64,000 bases of DNA from Epiperipatus broadwayi. Taxonomy: Eukaryota; Onychophora; Udeonychophora; Euonychophora; Peripatidae. The translations under genes and the position numbers were made by a program. Shown here piece by piece: positions 46,696 to 56,514 of this stretch (position 1 is the first letter of the stretch; every line of letters starts with the position of its first letter). The notes below the pieces were generated by a model that searched no databases, was not told the DNA's origin, and was given only the letters and a program-made list of their open reading frames with translations. The stretch lies in NCBI GenBank assembly GCA_028023455.1, contig JAQFVV010006221.1, positions 8,413,011 to 8,477,010 on the forward strand, written 5' to 3'.

Positions 46696-46967
46696 AAACA
46701 TCCCATTATCATCTTTTCATATGCTCATACAAACTATTAAAACAAAGGCAAAACTCCCCATACAGTAGTGTCACCCAGTGAAAGTCAGAGTAATCAATGG
46801 ATGCAAGAAAGTTTGTGCTCATAGATCTAAGGCTCCTCACTGATGAAAGCCAAAAACTAGAAATTAATCTGGGGATATTAGATCAATAAGCACTAGATAG
46901 GGATTTTATGCATAAATCTTATTGCATTGATTGATTGCCACTACTGTATGGAGAGTTTGCCTCTGTT
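46696..46967. mobile_element. hammerhead-bearing foldback element X5
   Basis: Begins near AAACATCCCATTATCATC and contains the X arm GGCAAAACTCCCCATACAGTAGTG with a mirrored CACTACTGTATGGAGAGTTT. The flanks read TTAATTTCTTACATT and TTAATTTCAATACAT, a probable TSD with small differences. A hammerhead relic lies centrally on the plus strand. Confidence 0.72.
46835..46874 (+). ncRNA. hammerhead ribozyme (X5), stem II eroded
   Basis: Stem I CCTCA/TGGGG, CTGATGA (46840-46846), GAAA and an ATT/AAT stem III with an ATC triplet are retained. The GGC/GCC stem II of X1/X2 has decayed (AAGCC...AACTA), so folding is doubtful. Confidence 0.65.
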
Positions 46968-47267
46968 TTAATTTCAATACATCCATTACTTTAATACTAT
47001 AATATTAGAAATATATTTCGAGTAATATGCACTTATATACATACATTTTAATAAAGAATTCGATGCAAATATAAACTTTAAAAAATTTATTTTAACATAT
47101 CACTATAATAGAGATGTATAATTTTTTGACTTATGCAAAAACTGAGTTTTCCAAAATGTTGTTTAATGGATTCTGTACTTCCATAGCTATTATATAACAT
47201 CAATAATATTACTTAATAGAAGTAGTTATTTGAGGTTTTACAGGAAAATAAAAATATTGTAAAATTA

Positions 47268-47692
47268 ATATATAGGGTATGTGAGCACAGACTTTCACAC
47301 GACCCACCACTCTCCACTCTATCTAATAACACTGATACACTTAAACACATATATGATGAAAAGATAAATAATCACCAATTTACATATTTCATGCTAAACC
47401 AGAAATCATCAATTGGTCCAGACTATCATCTCTATACATATATACTATAAGTGCTCAGATATATATTAAGATAGACAATATTTGTACTTTAATGGATGGG
47501 CTTCAATCTACTCCACATTCCAACTCTTCAACCGTCCATCCAATTGAAAATCTGAAGATGGAATACTCAAAGACCACCCTGAGGCTGAGATTCTTGTTAC
47601 ACCAATGTTGACATAAGGTCAATCTGAACCCCACATGTACAGGTCATAATCCATTTAATACATATGCAAGGAATGGACAATAGTTTTCATAT
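47268..47692. mobile_element. hammerhead-family element Y5 (full-length, unfolded)
   Basis: Parallels Y1 (16754-17171) end to end: GGGTATGTGAGCACAGAC, hammerhead region, AACTCTTCAACCGTCCATCC, GATGTTGACATAAGGTCAATC-like stretch (here AATGTTGACATAAGGTCAAT) and ACATATGCAAGGAATGG. It serves with Y1 to define the monomer length (about 420 bp). No clear TSD. Confidence 0.8.
47374..47417 (-). ncRNA. hammerhead ribozyme (Y5), one core substitution
   Basis: Stem I ACCAA/TTGGT is perfect and GAAA is intact, but the core reads TTGATGA (C3 to T) and stem II has one mismatch. Expected inactive or very weak. Confidence 0.72.
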
Positions 47693-48241
47693 AAAATTGA
47701 CAATTATAATTAGAAATTTAAATCATTTGTACATAGTGGAAAAAGTGGTAAAAATCTTAAAATGAAAATTTCAATGGCTAAATATACTTTTAATTAGAAT
47801 AGAAAGAAATGTAGACGATTAAAAAATAGAATGTAAAAAAAAATTAAGATTTTGATTCGTGAATTTTTAGAAGAATAGAAAAAATAAATGGAAATATTAT
47901 AATTTGCAATGTAGAAAGAATAATGTGGAAGAAATAAATGAAGAGCAATTATTTATTTTAAAAATTATGAATTAGAAGAGAACTTATATTGGGCATAAAG
48001 ATGAAGGAATTATAAAGTATATATTGAAAGAATTTCTGAAAGAAAAGAGATAGAAGAAAAAAATCATTAAAATAGTCTGTAGGTTAGAGTAATGAACATA
48101 AATTTTTGAGAAGATTGTAAGGGGAACTTGTGTTTAGCAGATAACCAATGATAATGTAGTAAAAAAAAATTCTTATGATTCGCCCAACAATTGCATTTGC
48201 ACTTATGCATATATGAGTAATACATTATATATAATATACAT

Positions 48242-48563
48242 CAGTCCAGTGGTCCCCAACCTTTTTGCACTTAAGAGCACATTCTATAATGCTGGCCAGG
48301 TGGCGGACACCATTTATTTTTTCAAAGTAAATTTATAATTGGGTATTGTTAATAATACACATAATGTATAAAAAAATATTTATTTCAAAAATAGAAATGT
48401 AACATTTGATTACAATATAATACAACAATTTATAAGAAATTTTAAAAATTAAATTTATTTGTATCAGATAAATAATTTTTTATCATGTTCGGATAGCAGG
48501 CGGGCACACGTACAATGGTCTGCGGGCGCCATAGTGCCCGTGGGCATAGGGTTGGGATTCCTG
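48242..48563. mobile_element. hAT-type MITE, perfect 8-bp TSD
   Basis: A 322-bp element starting CAGTCCAGTGGTCCCCAACC and ending GGGTTGGGATTCCTG, hAT-type termini (CAG...CTG). The 8-bp duplication ATATACAT is exact (48234-48241 and 48564-48571). The ends are GC-rich and the centre AT-rich, with no coding capacity. Confidence 0.88.
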
Positions 48564-49169
48564 ATATACATTGATTTTTTTTAAAAAATGTATGTACACA
48601 TAGATGATAAATTAAAATTAACTTTGTGAAGTAAATAGTTAAAAGAAAGTATATAAATTAAAGATATATACAAAAAAAAATTTCTTGAATTGATAAAATC
48701 TAATGACTTGTTAGGCCATATCAGATTGAATCTTTAAAAGACATTTAAAATGCAAACATAAAACAAATGGAAAAAGTATGCTTTAAGATATTTATTTTCT
48801 ATGATTTATCTCTGTCAGAAGTTGAAGAAATTTAGATTGTCTTCAGACTTTAAGAAAAATTTTTATTTTTCAGATCTTAAATCTGCAACACTTGTCTTAT
48901 TATACAATGACTAATTTCCCCCAGAAGATTATAATAGTAATGAAATCAATCATTTACGAATTTAATAATATGCTTTTAAACATTTCAAACAAATTATAAC
49001 ATTAATAAAAATAAACAATCCCCAAGGTTTTTTCATAAACCTGTTTTTAAGTCAAAATTCATTTTATAATTAAAAACTTATCAGTTATTATTATTATTTA
49101 TTTGTAATTTAGTTTAAATATATTTTTGGATGAAAATTAGTTTCATATATCTTATGAATATTTCTTTTT

Positions 49170-49275
49170 TTTTTTTTAAGTGTCATAACATCGGCCGGGA
49201 CGCGAACCCGCAACTCGGGCAACTGCCCGCAAGTGCAAGGCAGTCGCGCTGACCTCTCGACCACCAATGCAAGAC
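49170..49275 (-). mobile_element. compact SINE, family C, perfect 16-bp TSD
   Basis: A 106-bp SINE between exact duplications ATGAATATTTCTTTTT (49154-49169 and 49276-49291). On the minus strand: GCATTGGTGGTCGAGAGGTC, CTGCC...GGCAG arm, GGGTTCGCGTCCCGG B box, ATGTTATGACACTT and A run. It is the sister of the SINE at 10897-11000 with a better B box. Confidence 0.92.
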
Positions 49276-49659
49276 ATGAATATTTCTTTTTGGTTGCTTT
49301 TTTTTTTTTTGCAAATTGTTTTTTTTTTTATATTTTAAAATTTTCTTCGAAATGTTTTTTAAAAATCTATTATTGTTATTTTTTTAATTTTTATTATTTT
49401 TCTTTTTCCCCTGCCTCTATACTCATCCCTCTTCCCTTTTACTTCCCTCCTATCCTTCACTCTTTCTACCGTTTTATTATTTCCACTGTTTGTTTCTTTA
49501 ACTCCTCCTGCTTTCAATTCATTTCCACATTGTAAAAATCTTCCAGATTTTTCATTTGGAAACTTTTATAGCGCAAATAAAATTACGAAAGTGATCTTTT
49601 TACGATTTCCACACTTTATTGTCTCAGCAAGAATTACAGTTTACTTATATAATATTTAA

Positions 49660-49938
49660 TTAGAGAAATTTGAACTCAGGATTTTTCATTCTATTCATGC
49701 TCCACTCTCATTCAAGCAACAGATACACGTGACGACATAGATGTGAAAAAGATATATGATCCAATACACGTATTTTGTGCAGAAACAGCACTCATCAGTT
49801 GGACCAGATTTTAATCTTTCATACATATATACGTATGTTGGGGATCATATGTCGTTTTCACATGTATTTGGTTTGCTTTGAGATGAAGTGGAAGATAAAT
49901 AGACTGAAAAATTCTCAGTTCAAATCCCTCTAATTACA
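49660..49938. mobile_element. hammerhead-bearing element Z2
   Basis: Inverted ends (TTTGAACTCAGGATTTTTCAT on the left mirrored by TTCTCAGTTCAAATC on the right) enclose a hammerhead on the minus strand and a partial second arm (TGGGGATCATATGTCGTTTTCACAT mirrors the left). It resembles Z1 in the ribozyme and Y in overall plan. Confidence 0.72.
49760..49803 (-). ncRNA. hammerhead ribozyme (Z2), one core substitution
   Basis: Stem I TCCAA/TTGGA and stem II GTGC/GCAC (the strongest in the window, with a proper G-C closing pair next to the core) are perfect and CTGATGA is intact. GAAA reads AAAA. Confidence 0.78.
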
Positions 49939-50229
49939 TATATAGGAAATATTCACTATGAACAAATTACATACTGCTTTAGAATTAAATATTTTTATTT
50001 AATCTTAAACATCTGGAATTCTGAAAAGGATATAAAAAATCTGGGAATTGTCAAGTAAAGCTACAAAAGAGATTAAAGGTTTAAAAAAATATTAAACAAC
50101 TTGGTATTGGAAGAAAAATGATGCAGGTGTGGCAAAATAAAAAAATATTCATAAAGTTTGATCATATTGCACTGGCCAAATAACGTCAATTTACCTTCAT
50201 ACAATTTAACATATACTTATATATTTATA

Positions 50230-50555
50230 CGGTACCCAGGGTGGTCTTTGAGCATTCCATCATCAGATTTTCAATTGAATAGACAGTTGAAGAGTTAGAA
50301 TGTGGAGGAGATTGAAGCCTGTCCATTAAAGTATGAAGCTTGGCTATCTTAATATATATCTGAGCACTTATAGCATATATGGTTAGAGATGGTAATCTGG
50401 ACCAACTGATGATTGCTGGTTTAGCATGAAATACGTATATTGGTAATTATTTATCTTTTCAACATATATGTCTTCAAGTGTATCAGTGTTATGAGATAGA
50501 GTGGAGAGTGGTGGGTAGTGTGAAAGTCTGTGCTCATATACTCTATATATTAAAT
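50230..50555. mobile_element. hammerhead-bearing element Y6 (truncated)
   Basis: Minus-oriented Y copy starting within the GGTACCCAGGGTGGTCTTTGAG region and ending at the usual terminus (CTGTGCTCATATACTC). It contains an intact ribozyme on the plus strand. The far third of the Y unit is missing on the left. Confidence 0.8.
50401..50444 (+). ncRNA. type-I hammerhead ribozyme (Y6), core intact - reference copy
   Basis: Stem I ACCAA (50401-50405) pairs perfectly with TTGGT (50440-50444). CTGATGA is at 50406-50412. Stem II TGCT/AGCA (50414-50417 with 50423-50426) closes loop GGTTT, with one U-U mismatch next to the core. GAAA is at 50428-50431. Stem III is the palindrome ATACGTAT and predicted cleavage follows A50439. 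This is the cleanest Y ribozyme. Confidence 0.85.
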
Positions 50556-53500
50556 ATCATAGTTACTTAAAACAACGAATATATACAAAACATGTTGTAT
50601 TACAAATACATATATGAGACCTATATCTATCTATCCAGACATTATTATCTTTAACAGAGTATATGATAAAAAATATAAACAAATGCATTACATCATATCT
50701 CCCTTTCTATATATCCTTCTCTTTACTTTGCTTTTTATTTTCACAAGCGGCTGTAATTTTTATTTCATAAAAATATTAAATTTCAATTCGAAATTTGTAA
50801 AATGCAAAAATGATAGTCCGATTTAATTTTTGAAATGTACACTTGAAATAATTAATGGAATTTCAATTTATTAGTGACACATATTAAAAAAAAAAAGATA
50901 TACCGCAACGTTAAAAGTCTGCCCTTTCTGACTACTGCCTAGGAAAATGAAATATCACCAACTAGGAACAGTTTAGCATTCCCGTGAACATTTACATTTA
51001 ACTGTCAGGGTGGCAGATTATTCAGATTCAAAAAGATTACCAATAATGGATAATAAACAAAGTTGAGAAGCGCCAAAATTCCGAGAATATATTAGGCCCA
51101 TGGGATTAGATAATTATTCAAGGCTTCACAGGCATCAAAAAAGGTCGGTTAAAAAAAACAACCTCTAATCTTCAATTGAGGCACAATTGGTAATTAATTG
51201 CTATAAAAAATATTCAATACTAATAATTTTTTAAAAATAATTTAGAAGTATAAAAATTTGATTTAAAAATAATTCCTACTTCCAATATACTTTTTTTTCT
51301 AAAAATTGTAATTATGTTAAAATAATCATGATTCCACACAGTAGCATACATTTTTGTTAACACTTTGTCGACAGCAATTTTATGATTTAAAACCACCATT
51401 TATCTAGGCAGAACTAAATATCAATATTTTTCATTTTGCAAAATATTTAATATTAAAATATATGGTGTCCAAAATGGCTTCCATGTAGCAATAGACTATC
51501 TGCTTGCTGTATCAATGATCTAGGTTCAAATCTAAGCTGGATAAAATTGAACTTTTTTCAGATTCTGTTCAGTCTTAAGATAGATTATCTGGCAATTTTT
51601 TTTACATAGAATAAAGCAAGAATAGGAAATAATTTCAAATCCTCACTAGCTATCAATTAGCAAGCCCAGAGAGTAGTGTCTTCTTTTTCACAACTCCTAT
51701 AATAGAGGAACAAAGATTGTTGCAAATGCCTTTTCCCTACAACGAGTTATTGAAAGACTATTTTATCTATCTACCACATCCACATGTTATCTTTCCTGTG
51801 AACGGCCATTTAAACATATTTTTATTTTTTTGAAAAAAAATATTCATACTATTCTAAAACAGAACTTATTAAACTAATTACTGTAATACACTATAAATCA
51901 TTTTTATATTTTTATGCTTTTGATAAAGATGACTACTAAAAAAAATAATAAAATGTATCAAATAATAAGCTTAAACATAAAAAAATATATAAACATTTAG
52001 TTTAATATAATAAGTTTTAAAGAGTAGAATCATAAGTGATAATATCAAAACTACAGCAAACTGCCTGATTTTAGCCTAAGACAATAATAATAACAACAAA
52101 AATTTAGGACAATTTTGCACTCAAGTAGAATGGGTATCTATTAATAACATTTGTATTCATAAATTTTAAAATGCTTGAATATGTGGGGCTAGCCCAATTG
52201 CATGGCTATTTGTTTAAGTAAATATTTAATTTAAGCTTTCAGGTAATTCATGCAGAAACCTTTGAGCGTGGAACAAAAAAATAAATATTATTTTGTTATG
52301 ATTAATATATTTCGAATTGGGATGTATTTTGCATCAATACTTTTAAAATTTCTTTTATGAATAAAAATCAAATTAGTTGCATTTTATAGTTTTTATATAT
52401 TTATAAAAATCTTAAAGATAACATATGACATGATGCATGTATATGAAGTGATTGAATTATAGGGCATTTATGTTTAGCACATTGTACTTCATCTTTATGA
52501 CTCAATGGATAAAGATCAAAATTCTTTCAGGCAGTCACTCTGTGAATTGGAAGATAGGTTGTACACTGGATGTAATCATTTCTGATATATTGATTTTTAT
52601 AGTTTCAAAGAGAATTCGTACTTTAAAATTGATTAGTATTGCTATCAATTTTCTATCTGTCAAGAAACAATTCTATAACATAATGGAATAAACTAATTCA
52701 TATTGGATGTCCAAAAGTATAATGGTATAAAAAGACACTTTCATATTTGTGTTCTTAAAATGTAAGAAATACAAAAGATCACAACGGGCTTGTTAAAAAT
52801 ATGACTGTAAAATAAGATTGTGCTGATCCTACTTATATATAAAAAAAAAGATCATGTATAATCAATACTTTTTGTGTCTCAACTCTATCATAGTAAAATC
52901 AAAATGACATTTAGAAATATGCATGCTTCCATGCTCAGAAATGGTTTAAAAATTTTCTAACAATGCACATATTCCTAGACAAAATAAATATTCATACTGT
53001 GCCACTATTTATCCTTATGAGGTAATAAACCAATTCAGTTTATAAAAAGACAAATTTCCTCTGTTTATAAAAGCATGAAGTCACAATATTAACAAGCACA
53101 CACACATATATATATAAGGAATACTGATTATTAATAAAATATTTTTTCAATAACAAGGATGTTTAATATATAAAAATACACATTAATTTGGTATATTTAT
53201 TTGTATCTGAATTACCATATATACAAAATTTTAATCAGCATGTGTTGTGAAGTTCAATATTATTTTCAAACAGTAACAGTAATAATTCTACCCTGTTACA
53301 ATTATCTAAATTATTAACTATTTTTTATTCATATTTAAATTATTAAATTTATTTTAATTTAGTATGCAATTAGAATAAGTCTTAATTTTATACATATTAA
53401 AAGAGCAACTAGCCTGGGATTAGCAAGATTACTATTAAAAGGCTGTTATTTTGATTTATTTATATAAATAAGAAAAGAAAAAAATATTAAACATACTGGT

Positions 53501-53699
53501 CTACTTTGTAAAATGTTGTTAATATTAATATATCAAATTAATATCAATTACTGGAGTTTATTATTTATATATCTATTTGTTGTTTTTAGATTATGGAAGT
53601 AATATAATTTTTTTCTTCCTCTTCATTTTCCTATATATTGATTTCTACTTTAACATATACCATTTTCACCTTTCTTAAACACTTTATCAATACTCTTTA
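50556..53699. other. long stretch with no recognised gene or bounded repeat
   Basis: AT-rich. A GGTTCAAATCT B-box-like string near 51530 may be an ancient SINE. The frame at 52452-52691 is open but shows only hydrophobic/basic residues typical of AT-rich DNA. (TA)n and (CA)n bits lie near 53100. Confidence 0.5.
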
Positions 53700-53704
53700 T
53701 TTAT

Positions 53705-53750
53705 ATCAAAACTAACAGTTTCAACTGTCCTGCAGTCATCATCAGAGCTA
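53705..53750 (-). ncRNA. hammerhead-like motif in the PLE 3' region
   Basis: CTGATGA (53745-53739), stem II GACTG/CAGTT with a CAGGA loop (one G-U), GAAA (53722-53719), stem III ACT/AGT with a GTT loop. Stem I pairing is not visible, so it may be a decayed copy. The position in a PLE and the core favour a genuine ribozyme origin. Confidence 0.6.
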
Positions 53751-54008
53751 CAATATTCAAATATATAATTAATACAGTTATACACATATTCATATACATA
53801 ATTAAATACACAATATCACAAAAATAAATATACTTTTTAATCTGACCATTATAAATAATCATTTCCCATTTTATTACTTTACTCTTAAAATAATTCTATC
53901 AATATTTATTTTATATCAATTTATTTTTATATCACTTTATTTTTTTTAAAAAATATTATTTATTATAATTATAAAAAAATAAATAATACTTCTGTATAAA
54001 TATAAAAT

Positions 54009-54143
54009 AAAATAACAATTCATGTCAATTGTTAATACAGAGTCTCTTTAATATAAATAAAATAATAAATAATATTTCCAACACTTTCAACTCTTACGAG
54101 TCCTTATCAAGACAGTATAACAATTGACATGAATTGTTATTTT
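54009..54143. repeat. hairpin in the PLE 3' region with second hammerhead-like core
   Basis: AATAACAATTCATGTCAATT (54011-54030) is mirrored by AATTGACATGAATTGTTATT (54122-54141). Between them, on the minus strand near 54081-54114, TTGATAA, a GACTC/GAGTT hairpin and GAAA lie in hammerhead order, but the first core is broken. Confidence 0.65.
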
Positions 54144-55205
54144 ATTTTATTATAATTATAAACTTTAAAACATTTATTCTACTATGTAATACATATTATC
54201 ATTTTATTTATATTATAAATCAATTTCTAATCTTTTCTATGTTACAAATTACTTTTTTACATTACAAAAATTACCTACCTCTTTATAATCCTAGTTCTAA
54301 AAACCCAACTGACAAAATTTTCAAAATTTGTACATCTGTTTAACACCTTTCTCTATTGTCATTTTTTTTCAACTTTATTATTTAAACCTTTTTTAAATTC
54401 AAACTATTATTAATAATAATTGCTTATAAAATTATTGTCTTTACCCCCAAATCCCTATTAAGATTTTGTTTTATAGTCTTAATCAATAGTGCCTCTTTAA
54501 TTTTCCTATTCCTTCAATTATTTTGTATAATAATCATTTTATACTATCTTTCTCAAACCTATGACTTGTTTCTAATAAATGCAAATAAATAGGGGGTTTC
54601 TATCATATTTATGTTGAATTAATCTTGTATAAATTGAATTCTTTGTTTCTCCCACATAGTTTACTTTTACATGATTTGCATTCAATTTTATATACTCCAT
54701 TTATGCATTTTTCTACTTTGCTCACATACTTATTATTTAATATATTAAGTATATTCTTCCTTCTTTTATTTACTATCTTAAATTTTATTACATTATTAAA
54801 CTTTTTGTTAATTCTAATTATTATTTTATTCACATGTTTTACAATACTATTATTATAAGTTTTAATACCTATATATTTATACATGTCTATTTTATTTTTC
54901 CTACATACTATCCCATTATTTTTATTAAATTTCTCTTCTGATTTTCTTATACTTTCTTCTATAACTTTTACTGGATATTCATTATCACTAAACTCTGTAA
55001 TTATCAATTCCATCTGTTTTCTATAATCTTCCTCATTTGAGCAATAATTCCAAGTGCTATATATTCTTGAATTTACACTACTTATTTTATATTTAATGTC
55101 TATATTTGAATTCCAATTACTTATATTGCTATCTACATTAATTTTTTTATATACAGATGTCTCTATACTATATTCACCACTTTTATATGATTTCTTTAAC
55201 AAAAT

Positions 55206-56355
55206 ATCTTAAGATCATGTCACTCTCTGCAAACCACTGGAATACTTAACTACCTCATTTACATAAATTTGCATCACTTTTAGCCAACCTATTTATTTAC
55301 AAAATGGCTATGAGTATGAGGACCTCAGCCTTTGAAAGCACCTAGCCACATACTTAGATGTATATATTTAGTTTATATCAATCTATAATATTAAGATTTC
55401 TTTGTCTTTGCGTATTCATGCATTTTAGCACATTTTATATATTTATACATTGGAATAATTAGCCACAAAGTCTAAACTTTTTGTTCATTTTAAGTTTAAT
55501 CAAATAAAATATTTATTTTATATATATATATATTATTTTCACCTAATATACTTTTTCTTTTTTTATATTACATTCTCAGCAAAATTTTCAAATTCAATTG
55601 CCAACATGCTTTGCATAGTTGCAGTATATATATATATAATTAATTAATTGTACCTAAACACAGATAGTGTCTATCTGCTAACTAACATAACTCAGTCCTT
55701 AAACTAGTATTATAATGATACTAAATAAAAGGGCTAAACGAAATTATTAATCCAAGTTAAAATACTGAATCTGCATATATATATATAATCATAATTAAGG
55801 ATGAGAAAGTATATTTGACAGGCATTAATAAACATTAACAAATATACTTTAATATCATCTCTAGCTAGCATATTAATTCTGACAGATATCAAAATCATAA
55901 GTGATGATAACTCTAACTAGGCAAATCATAAAAAAAATAATGCAAATATATATATATGATAAAAATGAGTGCATAGCGATCAATTATAATCTAGCAAAAT
56001 AGAATCTCAGAACAGTGATTTAATATGCAAAGTAGCATTTCTAAATATTAAAGTGGAGATTTTAATATTTCCCTCCTTTAAAAGTTTATTAAAAATTGAG
56101 GGTTTGCTGACTTGAAATACTTAGCATATTATAACATGTACGAATTAAATTGAAATAAATGAAATTGAAATAAATGATTAAAACAATAAATAAAGGCATA
56201 ACCACAGTATAAAGAAATTTTGATAATAACTGAATGTAGTTATTATAGTTTAGAAAAATAAAGAGGAACTCGGGCAAGATTTATACAGATTTAATTATAT
56301 ACATTATTTATTTTAAACAGAATTTCATGATTTAATAGTGAACATTCAATTACAT
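55206..56355. other. AT-rich non-coding DNA
   Basis: No supported gene; several (TA)n runs (near 55517, 55626, 55776, 55947). Confidence 0.55.
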
Positions 56356-56359
56356 TTAA

Positions 56360-56506
56360 TAAGCTAGCTTAGAGGTTAATGTTTTAAAGATTGAAGAATT
56401 GATTAACAGCTCTATGGTTTTTAAAGAAATTATCAATCTTCTTTACTATAGATGGAACTCCAGGCACTTCAGATGATAGGTGTAGTGGCATTCTTCTCTG
56501 GATATG
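56360..56506 (-). pseudogene. possible C-terminal tail of the GPCR-like fragment, split by the hAT
   Basis: Directly across the hAT insertion from 59213-59398, minus strand. One frame reads MQHIQRRMPLHLSSEV and continues about 25 residues to a stop at FFNL. Another frame, in phase with the TM7 side if the transposon is removed, ends sooner. The call depends wholly on the neighbour. Confidence 0.25.
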
Positions 56507-56514
56507 TTGCATGA

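Larger units (their letters stand above)
53700..55205 (-). pseudogene. Penelope-like element: RT C-terminus, GIY-YIG start and 3' region
   Basis: Minus-strand PLE fragment. The open frame 55202-54609 includes NVIKFKIVNKRRKN and then GVYKIECKSCKSKLCG, matching the PLE linker followed by the start of the GIY-YIG endonuclease domain (usual GVYxIxCxxCxxxYIGxT). Here the YIG is replaced by LCG. After a frameshift, HLLETSHRFE-like and NRKIKEALLIKTIKQNLNRD segments (down to about 54443) continue the domain to a stop. The upstream RT palm is absent: homology stops near 55205, a 5' truncation. Two hammerhead-like motifs lie 3' of the ORF on the same strand, as in the terminal repeats of known PLEs. 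Confidence 0.8.

Noticed and set aside
52452-52691. Small membrane-protein gene
   Set aside because: Only AT-driven hydrophobic codons, no splice or start context, no family motif.
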